This document shows, piece after piece, positions 16,272 through 24,475 of a DNA stretch of 64,000 bases. Positions within the stretch are counted from its first letter, which is position 1. Each line of letters opens with the position of its first letter. The translations under genes were made by a program, and so were the position numbers. Under the pieces are notes generated by a model. That model ran no database searches. It had not been told where the DNA came from and saw only the letters and a list, made by a program, of their open reading frames with translations. The DNA comes from Akkermansia muciniphila (lineage in GTDB: Bacteria; Verrucomicrobiota; Verrucomicrobiia; Limisphaerales; BJHT01): assembly GCA_945861535.1 (NCBI GenBank), contig CAMAUZ010000022.1, positions 1 to 64,000 of the forward strand, in the 5' to 3' direction.

Positions 16272-19200
16272 ATGAAGTTTGACCAGCCCATCGCGATCGT
16301 GGGGTTGGGCGGGATCTTTCCTGGATCGCCGACGCTGGAGGCGTTTTGGGAGAATCTGCGCGCGGCGCGAGACACGGCGCGCGAGGTGCCGGAGGGGCGG
16401 TGGAGTTTGCGTCCCGAGGAGGTACACGATCCGCGCGGGCCGATGCCGGACAAGGTTTACACGACCCGCGCTTGCTTCATCGAAGGTTTCGCGCTGGAGA
16501 CGGCGGGGCTGGATTTGCCATCGGATTTGCTGGGGAGTTTGGACCCGATGTTTCATCTGCTGCTCCACGCGGGACGACAGGCGTGGCGCGATGCGCGGAC
16601 GGAGGCGGTGGACCGCCAGCGGGTGGGTGTGATCATCGGGAATATCGCGCTGCCGACGGAGAGTGTTTCGGCGTTTGCCGAGGAGGTGCTGCTGCCGGCG
16701 TTCGAGGCAAAGTTGTTTGCGGAGGGGTTGGATCCGAGGTCTGAAGTCGGGGGGGCACACCCGCCCCCGGGTGTCGCTGGATGCGCCCTCGCATCCAGCG
16801 CCGGGGTGCGGGCCGGCGGCGCGGAAAGTTCGGACGATTTCGTGCCACCCGGGTTTTCCGCGAGGGCGCGGAAAACAGCACCCGAGGGCGGGTGCGCTCC
16901 CCAGGCAGGTTCGGCGTTCGGCTTGAACCGCTACGTGGCGGGGCTGCCGGCGGGGGTGCTGGCGCGGGCGCTGGGGCTGGGCGGTGGGGCGTTCACGCTG
17001 GATGCGGCGTGCGCGTCGTCGCTGTACGCGCTGAAGCTGGCGTGTGATGAACTGCTGGCGGGGCGGGCGGACGCGATGTTGACGGGCGGTTTGTCGCGGC
17101 CGGATTCGCTGTACACGCAGATGGGTTTTTCGCAGTTGCGCGCGCTGTCGCCGACGGGGCGGTGCTCGCCGTTCGATGCGCAGGGCAACGGGCTGGTGGT
17201 GGGCGAAGGCTCGGGGATGCTGGTGTTGAAGCGGCTCGCGGACGCGGAGGCGGCGGGCGATCACATTTACGGCGTGATCCGCGGCATCGGGTTGTCGAAT
17301 GACATCGAGGGGAATCTGCTCGCGCCGAGTTCGGAGGGGCAGTTGCGCGCGATGCGGGCGGCGTATGCGGAGGCGGGCTGGGTGCCGGAGAGCGTGGATT
17401 TGATCGAGTGTCACGCGACGGGCACGCCGGTCGGGGACGCGGTGGAATTCGAGAGTTTGCGGCGGCTGTGGAGCGGCGCGACGTGGCGCGCGGGGCAGTG
17501 TGCGTTGGGCGCGGTGAAGGCGAATGTCGGGCATCTGCTCACGGGCGCGGGCGCGGCGGGGTTGATCAAGGTGCTGCTGGCGATGCGCCATGAAACGCTG
17601 CCGCCGGTGCCGAATTTCACGCGGGCGGCGGAGAAGATTCCGCTGGCGGAAAGTCCGTTTCAGATTTTGTCCGTGGCGCAACCGTGGCGGCGGCGCGCGC
17701 CGGATGCGCCGCGGCGGGCGGCGGTGAGCGCGTTTGGTTTCGGGGGTATCAATGCACATGTGTTGGTGGAGGAATATTTGCCGACGGTGGCGAAGGCGCG
17801 GGGGGTGAGTGCGGGGCCGGCGGTGGAGACGTCGGCGGAGGCGAAGCGCGCGGCGGTGCCGGTGGCGATCGTGGGGATGGAGGCGATCGTGGGGCCGTGG
17901 GGGGATTTGCGGGAATTTCAGGAGCGCGTGCTGGGCGGGGGCGCGGCGGTGGAGCCGACGAGGGAACGGGCGGCGTTTGGCGTGGGGAGAGGAACTGGGG
18001 AATCTCGGCGGGAACGCCCCTCCTCTCCCCGGCCCTCTCCTCCCTCCGAGGGAGGAGAGGGAGACGGTGCGCGCCGTGAATTTCAGGTGGCGCTGAATTC
18101 GACGGGTGCGTTGGCGGGAGTGAGTTCGGCGACGGTGCCCGGATTTTATCTCGACGATGTGGCCGTGCCGATCGACCGGTTTCGCATTCCGCCGAAGGAG
18201 CTGGAGGAGATGCTGCCACAGCAGTTGCTGATGTTGCAGGCGGCGGCGGGGGCGTTGGCGGATGCGGCGCTGGAGACGATGGACCGGTTGCGGACGGGCG
18301 TTTTCATCGGCATCGCGTTGGATCTAGCGACGACGAATTTTCATTTCCGCTGGTTGATGTTGAAACACGCGCGCGAGTGGGCGCGGCGGGCCGGGCTGGA
18401 GCTTTCGGCGGAGGAAATGGAGCGCTGGGTGGCGCAGCTTCGCGACGCGGCGGGGCCGGCGCTGAATGCGAATCGCACGATGGGCGCGCTCGGGGGAATC
18501 GTGGCGAGCCGTCTGGCGCGGGAGTTTCGGCTGGGCGGGCCGTGCCACACGATTTCGAGCGAGGACACGTCGGGGCTGCACGCGCTGGCGGTGGCGGTGC
18601 GCGCGTTGCAACAGGGCGAACTCGACACGGCGCTCGTTGGCGCGGTCGAGCTGGCGGGCGATCCGCGGGCGCTGGCGGGGACGGCGACGCACCGGCAGTT
18701 CGCAGCGGAGTTGGGTGCGGCGGGTGTAAATCCGGGAGAAGGCGCGGTGGCGCTGGTGTTGAAGCGGCTCGATGACGCGCAACGCGATGGCAACCGGATT
18801 TACGGCGTTTTGCGGGGTGTGGGAATGGCGACGGGCGGCGGCGTGGTCGGCGGCGTGCCGGCGGCGGCGGCGTGCGCGGAGTCGTGGGGGCGGGCGCTCG
18901 GGGAGGCGGGGGTGACGCTCGCAGATGTGCGCTTGGTGGAGGCGAATGCGAGTGGCGACGCGGCGGAGGATGCACTGGAAGGCGCGGCGTTGACGCCGTT
19001 GCTGCGCGGTGAGCGCGCGGATGCGGGCGCGACGGCGGGGCCGCCGGCGTTGGTGCTGGGGCGGACGAAAAATGTGGTTGGGCACACGGGCGCGGCGGCG
19101 GGGTTGGTGTCGGTGGTGAAGGCGGCGCTGAGTTTGTATCAGGAAATGTTGGCGCCGGCGGCGAGTGCGGCGCGCGGTGCGGCGGGGGAGAACGCAATTT

Positions 19201-22200
19201 CAGCGGAGATGGTGCAACAACCGGAGACATCGCGGTATTGGCTGCGCGATCGGATCAAGGGGCCGCGGCGCGCGGTGGTGGGCGGGTTTGGGTTCGATGG
19301 AAATTCGGTGCATGTCGTGATGGAGGCGTGCGAAGGGCAGGATTTGGCGCGGGTACAAATGGAGCGTCGGCAGCCGTTGGGGGCGCGGGACGAGGCGCTG
19401 TTCGTCGCGACGGCGGGTGACGAGGAGCAGCTCGGGAAGGGGCTGCGGCGGCTGGGCGATTTTGCGCGGGCGGCGAATGGCGCGGCGATCGAGGCGACGG
19501 CGCGGCGGTGGTGGGCGCAGGAGAAGGTGCGCGGTGGCGGCGCGGCGATGCGTCGCGTGGCGTTGGTCGCGCGGGATTCGCTCGAGCTGGCGCGGTTGGC
19601 GGAGGCGGCGGCGCGGTCTTTGGAGGAGCTGCCGGGGGAATCGCCGGCGGCGAATCCGCGCGTGGGGCGTGGCGATGCGGAGCGGATTTTTTATGCGGCG
19701 TCACCGCTGGCGGCGCAGGGGGACGTGGCGTTTGTGTTTCCGGGTTCGGGGAATCACTTCCTGGACATGGGGCGCGAGCTGGGCGCGCAGTGGCCGGAGG
19801 TTTTGCGGGCGCAGGATCGCGAGAATGAGCGGCTGGCGACGCAGTTGGTGGGGGATTGGTTCTGGGGCGGGGCGTCGCTGGAGGCGGTGCAGGCGGATCA
19901 TCATGTGATGATTTTCGGGCAGGTGGCGACGGGTGCGGTGTTCAGCGACTGGGCGCGGGTGATGGGGGTCGAGCCGCGCGCGGTGATTGGGTACAGCCTG
20001 GGGGAATCGGCGGGGTTGTTTTCGTTGCGGGCGTGGGGGGCGGGAGAAATTTCTCCCAACCCAAGTTCGCGCTTTGGTACCCAGAACGAGCTTGGGGGAG
20101 GAGCGCCGAGCATCGCTCGGCACGATGCCGGCGCCGCACCCGCAGGCCGAGCAATGCTCGGCGCTCCGGTTCATGCGCGGGATGAGATGCTGCGGCGGAT
20201 GGAAGGCTCGACGCTGTTTACGCGTGACCTCGCGGGGGAATGTCGCGCGGCGAAGGCAGCGTGGAAGTTGGCGGAGGTCGAGGAGGTCGCGTGGCGGCTC
20301 GGGGTGGTGGATCGTCCGGCGGAGGTGGTGCGCGCGGCGCTGGCGGGGCGGCAGCGCGTGTATCTGCTGATCGTGAACACGCCGGGCGAGTGCGTGATTG
20401 GCGGCGATCTGGAGGGGGTGGGACATTTGGTGGCCGACCTGGGTTGCCAGTGGTTTCCGATTGCGGGCGTGACGACGGTGCATTGCGAGGTCGCGCAGCC
20501 GGTGGCGGCGCAGTATCGCGAGCTGCATTTGTTTCCGACGCAGGCGCCGACGGGCGTGCGGTTTTACAGCGGGGCGTGGGGGCGGTCGTTTGCGGTGACG
20601 CGGGAGACGGCGGCGGATGCGATTTTGGCGCAGGCGCTCGGGGGCGTGGATTTTCCAAAGACGGTGAACGCAGCGTATGCGGATGGCGCGCGGCTGTTTG
20701 TCGAGATGGGGCCGGGGAATTCGTGCAGCCGGATGATCGGCAAGATTCTGGAGGGGCGGGCGCATCTGGCGAGGTCGGTGTGCGTGCCGCGAGTGGATGT
20801 GGTCGGGCATGCATTGCGGGTCCTGGCGCAGTTGGTCGCGGAGGGAGTGCCGGTGAATCTGGAGGCGCTTTACGGCGCGCCGACGGGTGTGGTGGGGCAT
20901 CGCGAGGCGGGTGGCGACAGCGGGGCGAAGCGGGTGGTGGTGCCGCTGGCGTTGCGGGAATTTAAGGTGCCGGTGTGGCCGAGGGGGGCGGTGCGGGGCG
21001 AAGCGGGTGGGGAAGGCCGAGAGGAACTGGCGGCGAGACGCCGCCAGAACTCGCAGGCGGGGACGCCTGCGGTACCGGGGGCGGTGGCGGCAGCTCTGGC
21101 GGCGGGTGGACGGCCATCTTCTCCCCGGCCCTCTCGTCCCGCGGCGGGAGGAGAGGGAGACGGAGCGCTCGTTGTATCACAGCCTTTTGCCAGTGCGACG
21201 GTTGCGAGCGCGGTTGGTGGCGACTCAGCGGCGGAGGTTGATCCGTTGTTCGCGTTGTGGGCGGCGGCGGAGCGGGCGGGCGGGGAGGCGCACGAGGCGT
21301 TCTTGAGATTTTCGGAGAGGATGCAGGCGACGGTGGCGCAGCAGGTGGGCGCGGAGCAGGCGTTGTTGGCGGGGTTGGCGGCGCGCGGAGAATCGGCTGG
21401 CGTGTCGCCGCTGGTGTGGGCGCTGGAGCCGGAGCGACAGGCGGATGAATTGCCGCGGGCGGTTGGTTCCGCGTCTGGGACGCAGCCGCAGTCCGCGGCA
21501 GTCGCGGTGTCGCGGCCGCCGGTGGCGTTGACGCGCGAGCAGTGTCTGGAGTTTGCGGTGGGTTCGATTGGGCGCGTGCTGGGCGATCGGTTCGCGGCGG
21601 TGGATGCGTTTCCGACGCGGGTGCGGTTGCCGGATGAACCGCTGATGTTGGTGGATCGTATTCTCACCATCGAGGGCGAGCCGTGCTCGATGACGCGTGG
21701 GCGGGTGGTGACGGAGCACGATATTCATCTGGGCGCGTGGTATCTGGATGCGAACCGGATTCCGACGTGCATCGCGGTGGAGGCGGGGCAGGCGGATTTG
21801 TTTTTGTCGGGTTATCTCGGGATCGATTTTCAGTCGCGCGGGCTGGCGGTGTACCGGCTGCTGGATGCGGTGGTGACGTTTCATCGCGGGCTGCCGGGGC
21901 CGGGCGAGGTGATTCATTACGACATTCGCATCAATGGATTTTTCCGGCAGGGCGACACCTGGCTGTTCCGGTTCAGTTTCGAGGGCACGGTGAACGGCGA
22001 GCCATTGCTGACGATGCGGGACGGGTGCGCGGGATTTTTCACGCTCGCGGAATTGCAGTCGGGCAAGGGCGTGATCCACACGGCGCTGGATCTGCGACCG
22101 ATGCCGGGGAAGCGCGCGCCGGATTGGGAGGCGCTGGTGCCGGTGGCGGTGGAAGCGTACAGCGACGCGCAGATTGCGGCGCTGCGGCGCGGGGATTTGG

Positions 22201-24065
22201 CTGGGTGTTTTGGGACGGCCTTCGCGGGGTTACCGGTGCGGCGGGCGTACACGATTCCGGGCGGGCGGATGAAGCTGCTGGATCGAGTGCTGGAGTTTGA
22301 TCCGGCGGCGGGGCGGTTTGGGTTGGGCCGGATTCGCGCGGAGGCGGACATTCATCCGGATGATTGGTTTTTGACGTGTCATTTCGTGGATGACCAGGTG
22401 ATGCCGGGGACGTTGATGTTCGAGTGCTGTATGCACACGTTCCGCGTGCTGCTGCTGCGGCTCGGGTGGATCGGCGAGGAGGGCGCGACGAGTTGCGAGC
22501 CGGTGCCGGGGATCGCGAGCCAGTTGAAGTGTCGCGGGCAGGTGATCGCGACGACGCGCAAGGTGGTTTACGAAATCACGCTGAAGGAAATCGGCTACCG
22601 GCCGGAGGCGTATGCGGTGGCGGATGCGCTGATGTATGCGGACGGGAAGCCGATCGTGGAGATCACGAACCTGTCGGTGCGGCTGAACGGGCTGACGCGG
22701 GAGGGGTTGCGGGAGATGTGGGCGGGGCGCGGGGCGGTGGCGGCGGGAGAGGGGCGATCTCGGCAAGGACGGCCCTCCTCACCCCGGCCCTCTCCTCCCG
22801 CGGCGGGAGGAGAGGGAGACGGAGCGCCCGGTATTTCGCAGCCGCAGTTCCAGTCGAATGCCGTGGGAGCAAGGGAAATGGTCGCGGTGCCGCCGTTGCT
22901 GGCGTTGACGGTGCCGAAGACGACGCCGTCGGGCGTGGCGATTGTCGCGCCGCCGGCGATTTCACCGCAGACGAAACGGCCGGCGATTTTTGGGTTCGAG
23001 CGGATTCTGGCGTATGCGATTGGCAGGCCGTCGGAGGCGTTCGGCGCGGCTTACAAAATGTTCGACGGGCCGCGGAAGATCGCGCGGCTGCCGGGGCCGC
23101 CGTATCAGTTTTTGGATCGCATCGTCGAGATTCACGGCCAGCCGTGGAAGCTGGTGGCGGGGCCGGAGATCGAGGCGGAATACGACGTGCCGGCGGGCGA
23201 GTGGTATTTCGGCGCGAACCGGCAGGGCGACCTGCCGTTCGCGGTGCTGCTGGAGATCGCGCTGCAACCGTGCGGCTGGCTGGCGGCGTATCTGGGGTCG
23301 GCGCTGACGAGCGAGATCGACCTGCGGTTCCGCAATCTCGGCGGCTCGGCGGTGCAGCTCGCACCGGTGTTTCCGGGCGTGGGCACGCTGACGACGCGGG
23401 TGAAGATCACGAAGGTTTCCAGCTCGGGCGGGATGATCATCCAGAATTTCGATTACGAGATGCGCTCGGGCAGCGGGCCGGTTTATCGCGGCAATACGTA
23501 CTTTGGATTCTTCTCGGCGGCGGCGCTCGGGCAGCAGGTCGGCGTGCGGGACGCGAAGTTGTATGCGCCGACGGGCGCGGAGCTGGGGCGCGCGCGGGCG
23601 AGCGAGTTTCCGCGGGCGTGGCCGTTTGCGAGCGAGCAGTTGCGCATGGTGGATCGCGTGGAATGCCACGTGCCGGATGGTGGGCCGGCGGGTTTGGGTT
23701 TTGTGCGCGGGACGAAGCGGGTGAATGTGGCGGAGTGGTTTTTTCAGGCGCACTTTTTCGAGGACCCGGTGATGCCGGGATCACTCGGGCTGGAGGCGTT
23801 TTTGCAGCTCGCGAAATTCCTCGCCGCCGAGCGCTGGGGCACGCCGCCCGGCACGCGCCTCGAGGCCGTCGCCGTGAGGCAGCCGCACGAATGGGTGTAT
23901 CGCGGCCAGGTGATTCCCACCAATAAGGTGATGACCGTCGAGGCCGTGGTGACCGCCGCGGACGACCAGCGAAAGCTCCTGCGTGTCGATGGCTTTCTGC
24001 TGGTGGACGGGCGCGTGATTTACGCGATGAAGAATTTCACGGTGTGCCAGACGCGGGGCGGGTAG
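16272..24065 (+). CDS. pfaC: PfaC-type PUFA synthase subunit with internal AT: KS-CLF-AT-DH-DH
   Basis: KS LDAACASSLYALKLA / ECHATGTPVGDA; second KS-like domain lacking the Cys (ISSEDTSGLHALAVA); AT FVFPGSGNHFLDMG and GYSLGES; FabA-type hotdogs HFVDDQVMPGTLMFE and HFFEDPVMPGSLGLE. ATG at 16272. Confidence 0.92.
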   Translation: MKFDQPIAIVGLGGIFPGSPTLEAFWENLRAARDTAREVPEGRWSLRPEEVHDPRGPMPDKVYTTRACFIEGFALETAGLDLPSDLLGSLDPMFHLLLHAGRQAWRDARTEAVDRQRVGVIIGNIALPTESVSAFAEEVLLPAFEAKLFAEGLDPRSEVGGAHPPPGVAGCALASSAGVRAGGAESSDDFVPPGFSARARKTAPEGGCAPQAGSAFGLNRYVAGLPAGVLARALGLGGGAFTLDAACASSLYALKLACDELLAGRADAMLTGGLSRPDSLYTQMGFSQLRALSPTGRCSPFDAQGNGLVVGEGSGMLVLKRLADAEAAGDHIYGVIRGIGLSNDIEGNLLAPSSEGQLRAMRAAYAEAGWVPESVDLIECHATGTPVGDAVEFESLRRLWSGATWRAGQCALGAVKANVGHLLTGAGAAGLIKVLLAMRHETLPPVPNFTRAAEKIPLAESPFQILSVAQPWRRRAPDAPRRAAVSAFGFGGINAHVLVEEYLPTVAKARGVSAGPAVETSAEAKRAAVPVAIVGMEAIVGPWGDLREFQERVLGGGAAVEPTRERAAFGVGRGTGESRRERPSSPRPSPPSEGGEGDGARREFQVALNSTGALAGVSSATVPGFYLDDVAVPIDRFRIPPKELEEMLPQQLLMLQAAAGALADAALETMDRLRTGVFIGIALDLATTNFHFRWLMLKHAREWARRAGLELSAEEMERWVAQLRDAAGPALNANRTMGALGGIVASRLAREFRLGGPCHTISSEDTSGLHALAVAVRALQQGELDTALVGAVELAGDPRALAGTATHRQFAAELGAAGVNPGEGAVALVLKRLDDAQRDGNRIYGVLRGVGMATGGGVVGGVPAAAACAESWGRALGEAGVTLADVRLVEANASGDAAEDALEGAALTPLLRGERADAGATAGPPALVLGRTKNVVGHTGAAAGLVSVVKAALSLYQEMLAPAASAARGAAGENAISAEMVQQPETSRYWLRDRIKGPRRAVVGGFGFDGNSVHVVMEACEGQDLARVQMERRQPLGARDEALFVATAGDEEQLGKGLRRLGDFARAANGAAIEATARRWWAQEKVRGGGAAMRRVALVARDSLELARLAEAAARSLEELPGESPAANPRVGRGDAERIFYAASPLAAQGDVAFVFPGSGNHFLDMGRELGAQWPEVLRAQDRENERLATQLVGDWFWGGASLEAVQADHHVMIFGQVATGAVFSDWARVMGVEPRAVIGYSLGESAGLFSLRAWGAGEISPNPSSRFGTQNELGGGAPSIARHDAGAAPAGRAMLGAPVHARDEMLRRMEGSTLFTRDLAGECRAAKAAWKLAEVEEVAWRLGVVDRPAEVVRAALAGRQRVYLLIVNTPGECVIGGDLEGVGHLVADLGCQWFPIAGVTTVHCEVAQPVAAQYRELHLFPTQAPTGVRFYSGAWGRSFAVTRETAADAILAQALGGVDFPKTVNAAYADGARLFVEMGPGNSCSRMIGKILEGRAHLARSVCVPRVDVVGHALRVLAQLVAEGVPVNLEALYGAPTGVVGHREAGGDSGAKRVVVPLALREFKVPVWPRGAVRGEAGGEGREELAARRRQNSQAGTPAVPGAVAAALAAGGRPSSPRPSRPAAGGEGDGALVVSQPFASATVASAVGGDSAAEVDPLFALWAAAERAGGEAHEAFLRFSERMQATVAQQVGAEQALLAGLAARGESAGVSPLVWALEPERQADELPRAVGSASGTQPQSAAVAVSRPPVALTREQCLEFAVGSIGRVLGDRFAAVDAFPTRVRLPDEPLMLVDRILTIEGEPCSMTRGRVVTEHDIHLGAWYLDANRIPTCIAVEAGQADLFLSGYLGIDFQSRGLAVYRLLDAVVTFHRGLPGPGEVIHYDIRINGFFRQGDTWLFRFSFEGTVNGEPLLTMRDGCAGFFTLAELQSGKGVIHTALDLRPMPGKRAPDWEALVPVAVEAYSDAQIAALRRGDLAGCFGTAFAGLPVRRAYTIPGGRMKLLDRVLEFDPAAGRFGLGRIRAEADIHPDDWFLTCHFVDDQVMPGTLMFECCMHTFRVLLLRLGWIGEEGATSCEPVPGIASQLKCRGQVIATTRKVVYEITLKEIGYRPEAYAVADALMYADGKPIVEITNLSVRLNGLTREGLREMWAGRGAVAAGEGRSRQGRPSSPRPSPPAAGGEGDGAPGISQPQFQSNAVGAREMVAVPPLLALTVPKTTPSGVAIVAPPAISPQTKRPAIFGFERILAYAIGRPSEAFGAAYKMFDGPRKIARLPGPPYQFLDRIVEIHGQPWKLVAGPEIEAEYDVPAGEWYFGANRQGDLPFAVLLEIALQPCGWLAAYLGSALTSEIDLRFRNLGGSAVQLAPVFPGVGTLTTRVKITKVSSSGGMIIQNFDYEMRSGSGPVYRGNTYFGFFSAAALGQQVGVRDAKLYAPTGAELGRARASEFPRAWPFASEQLRMVDRVECHVPDGGPAGLGFVRGTKRVNVAEWFFQAHFFEDPVMPGSLGLEAFLQLAKFLAAERWGTPPGTRLEAVAVRQPHEWVYRGQVIPTNKVMTVEAVVTAADDQRKLLRVDGFLLVDGRVIYAMKNFTVCQTRGG
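16751..16904. repeat. Palindromic repeat in frame inside the pfaC KS domain
   Basis: gggggcacacccgcccccgggtg ... cacccgagggcgggtgcgctccccag with inner gctggatgcgccctcgcatccagc and gttttccgcgagggcgcggaaaac; lies between KLFAEGLDPR and LNRYVAGLPAG. Confidence 0.85.
18014..18068. repeat. 'GGCCCTCTCCTCCC...GGGAGGAGAGGG' repeat in frame in pfaC (CLF domain)
   Basis: cccctcctctccccggccctctcctccctccgagggaggagagggagacgg; peptide RPSSPRPSPPSEGGEGDGA. Confidence 0.85.
20045..20166. repeat. Palindromic repeat in frame inside the pfaC AT domain
   Basis: gagcgccgagcatcgctcggc ... gccgagcaatgctcggcgctcc plus cccaacccaagttcgcgc...gaacgagcttggg, immediately after the GYSLGESAGLFSLRAW motif. Confidence 0.8.
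21028..21076. repeat. Half-copy of GGTACC repeat in frame in pfaC (AT-DH linker)
   Basis: tggcggcgagacgccgccagaactcgcaggcggggacgcctgcggtacc; core identical to 10495-10542; peptide RRRQNSQAGTPAVPG. Confidence 0.85.
21117..21170. repeat. 'CCCTCTCGTCCC-GCGGC-GGGAGGAGAGGG' repeat in frame in pfaC
   Basis: Peptide RPSSPRPSRPAAGGEGDGA, same frame as 18014-18068 and 22769-22829. Confidence 0.85.
22769..22829. repeat. 'CCCTCTCCTCCC-GCGGC-GGGAGGAGAGGG' repeat in frame in pfaC (between DH regions)
   Basis: Peptide RPSSPRPSPPAAGGEGDGA. Confidence 0.85.
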
Positions 24066-24114
24066 GGGAGCGATGCGCGATGGCTCGGTTTTTGGGGCAA
24101 CTGGAAAACCGCCT

Positions 24115-24160
24115 TTCAACCACGGATGGCCACCGATGGACACGGATAAGGACGGTGGAT
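24115..24160. repeat. ACCACGGATGGCCACCGATGGACACGGAT short-period repeat
   Basis: aaccacggatggccaccgatggacacggataagg just after pfaC. Confidence 0.65.
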
Positions 24161-24475
24161 TTTCAGATCCCTAACCACCCCGGCGATTCACCAGCGTTGC
24201 CCACCTCCGCAAAATCGGCTCAAGTCGTCACCATGAAATTCCCGGTCGCCTGCTCTGCCCGTTCCTCGCACGCGGGGAGTGGAAGCCGGGAGCGCTGCCC
24301 GGCACGGCGGTGGATGTCTGAAATCTGGCAACGCCGCAGCGTGGAAACAGCCGTCGCGGCGGGCCACGAAAGTCACGAAAGCCGCGAAAACAAAGGGCCG
24401 CAACCGGGGCGGCCACCCGCGCGTTGTTTCCCTCGCACGCGGAACACTCCCGATTCCGCAACCCCTCCCCCTTTC

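Noticed and set aside
16245-23753. Long minus-strand ORFs opposite pfaC (16245-17759, 18304-19230, 19701-20900, 22962-23753)
   Set aside because: Same GC-shadow artefact; low-complexity translations.
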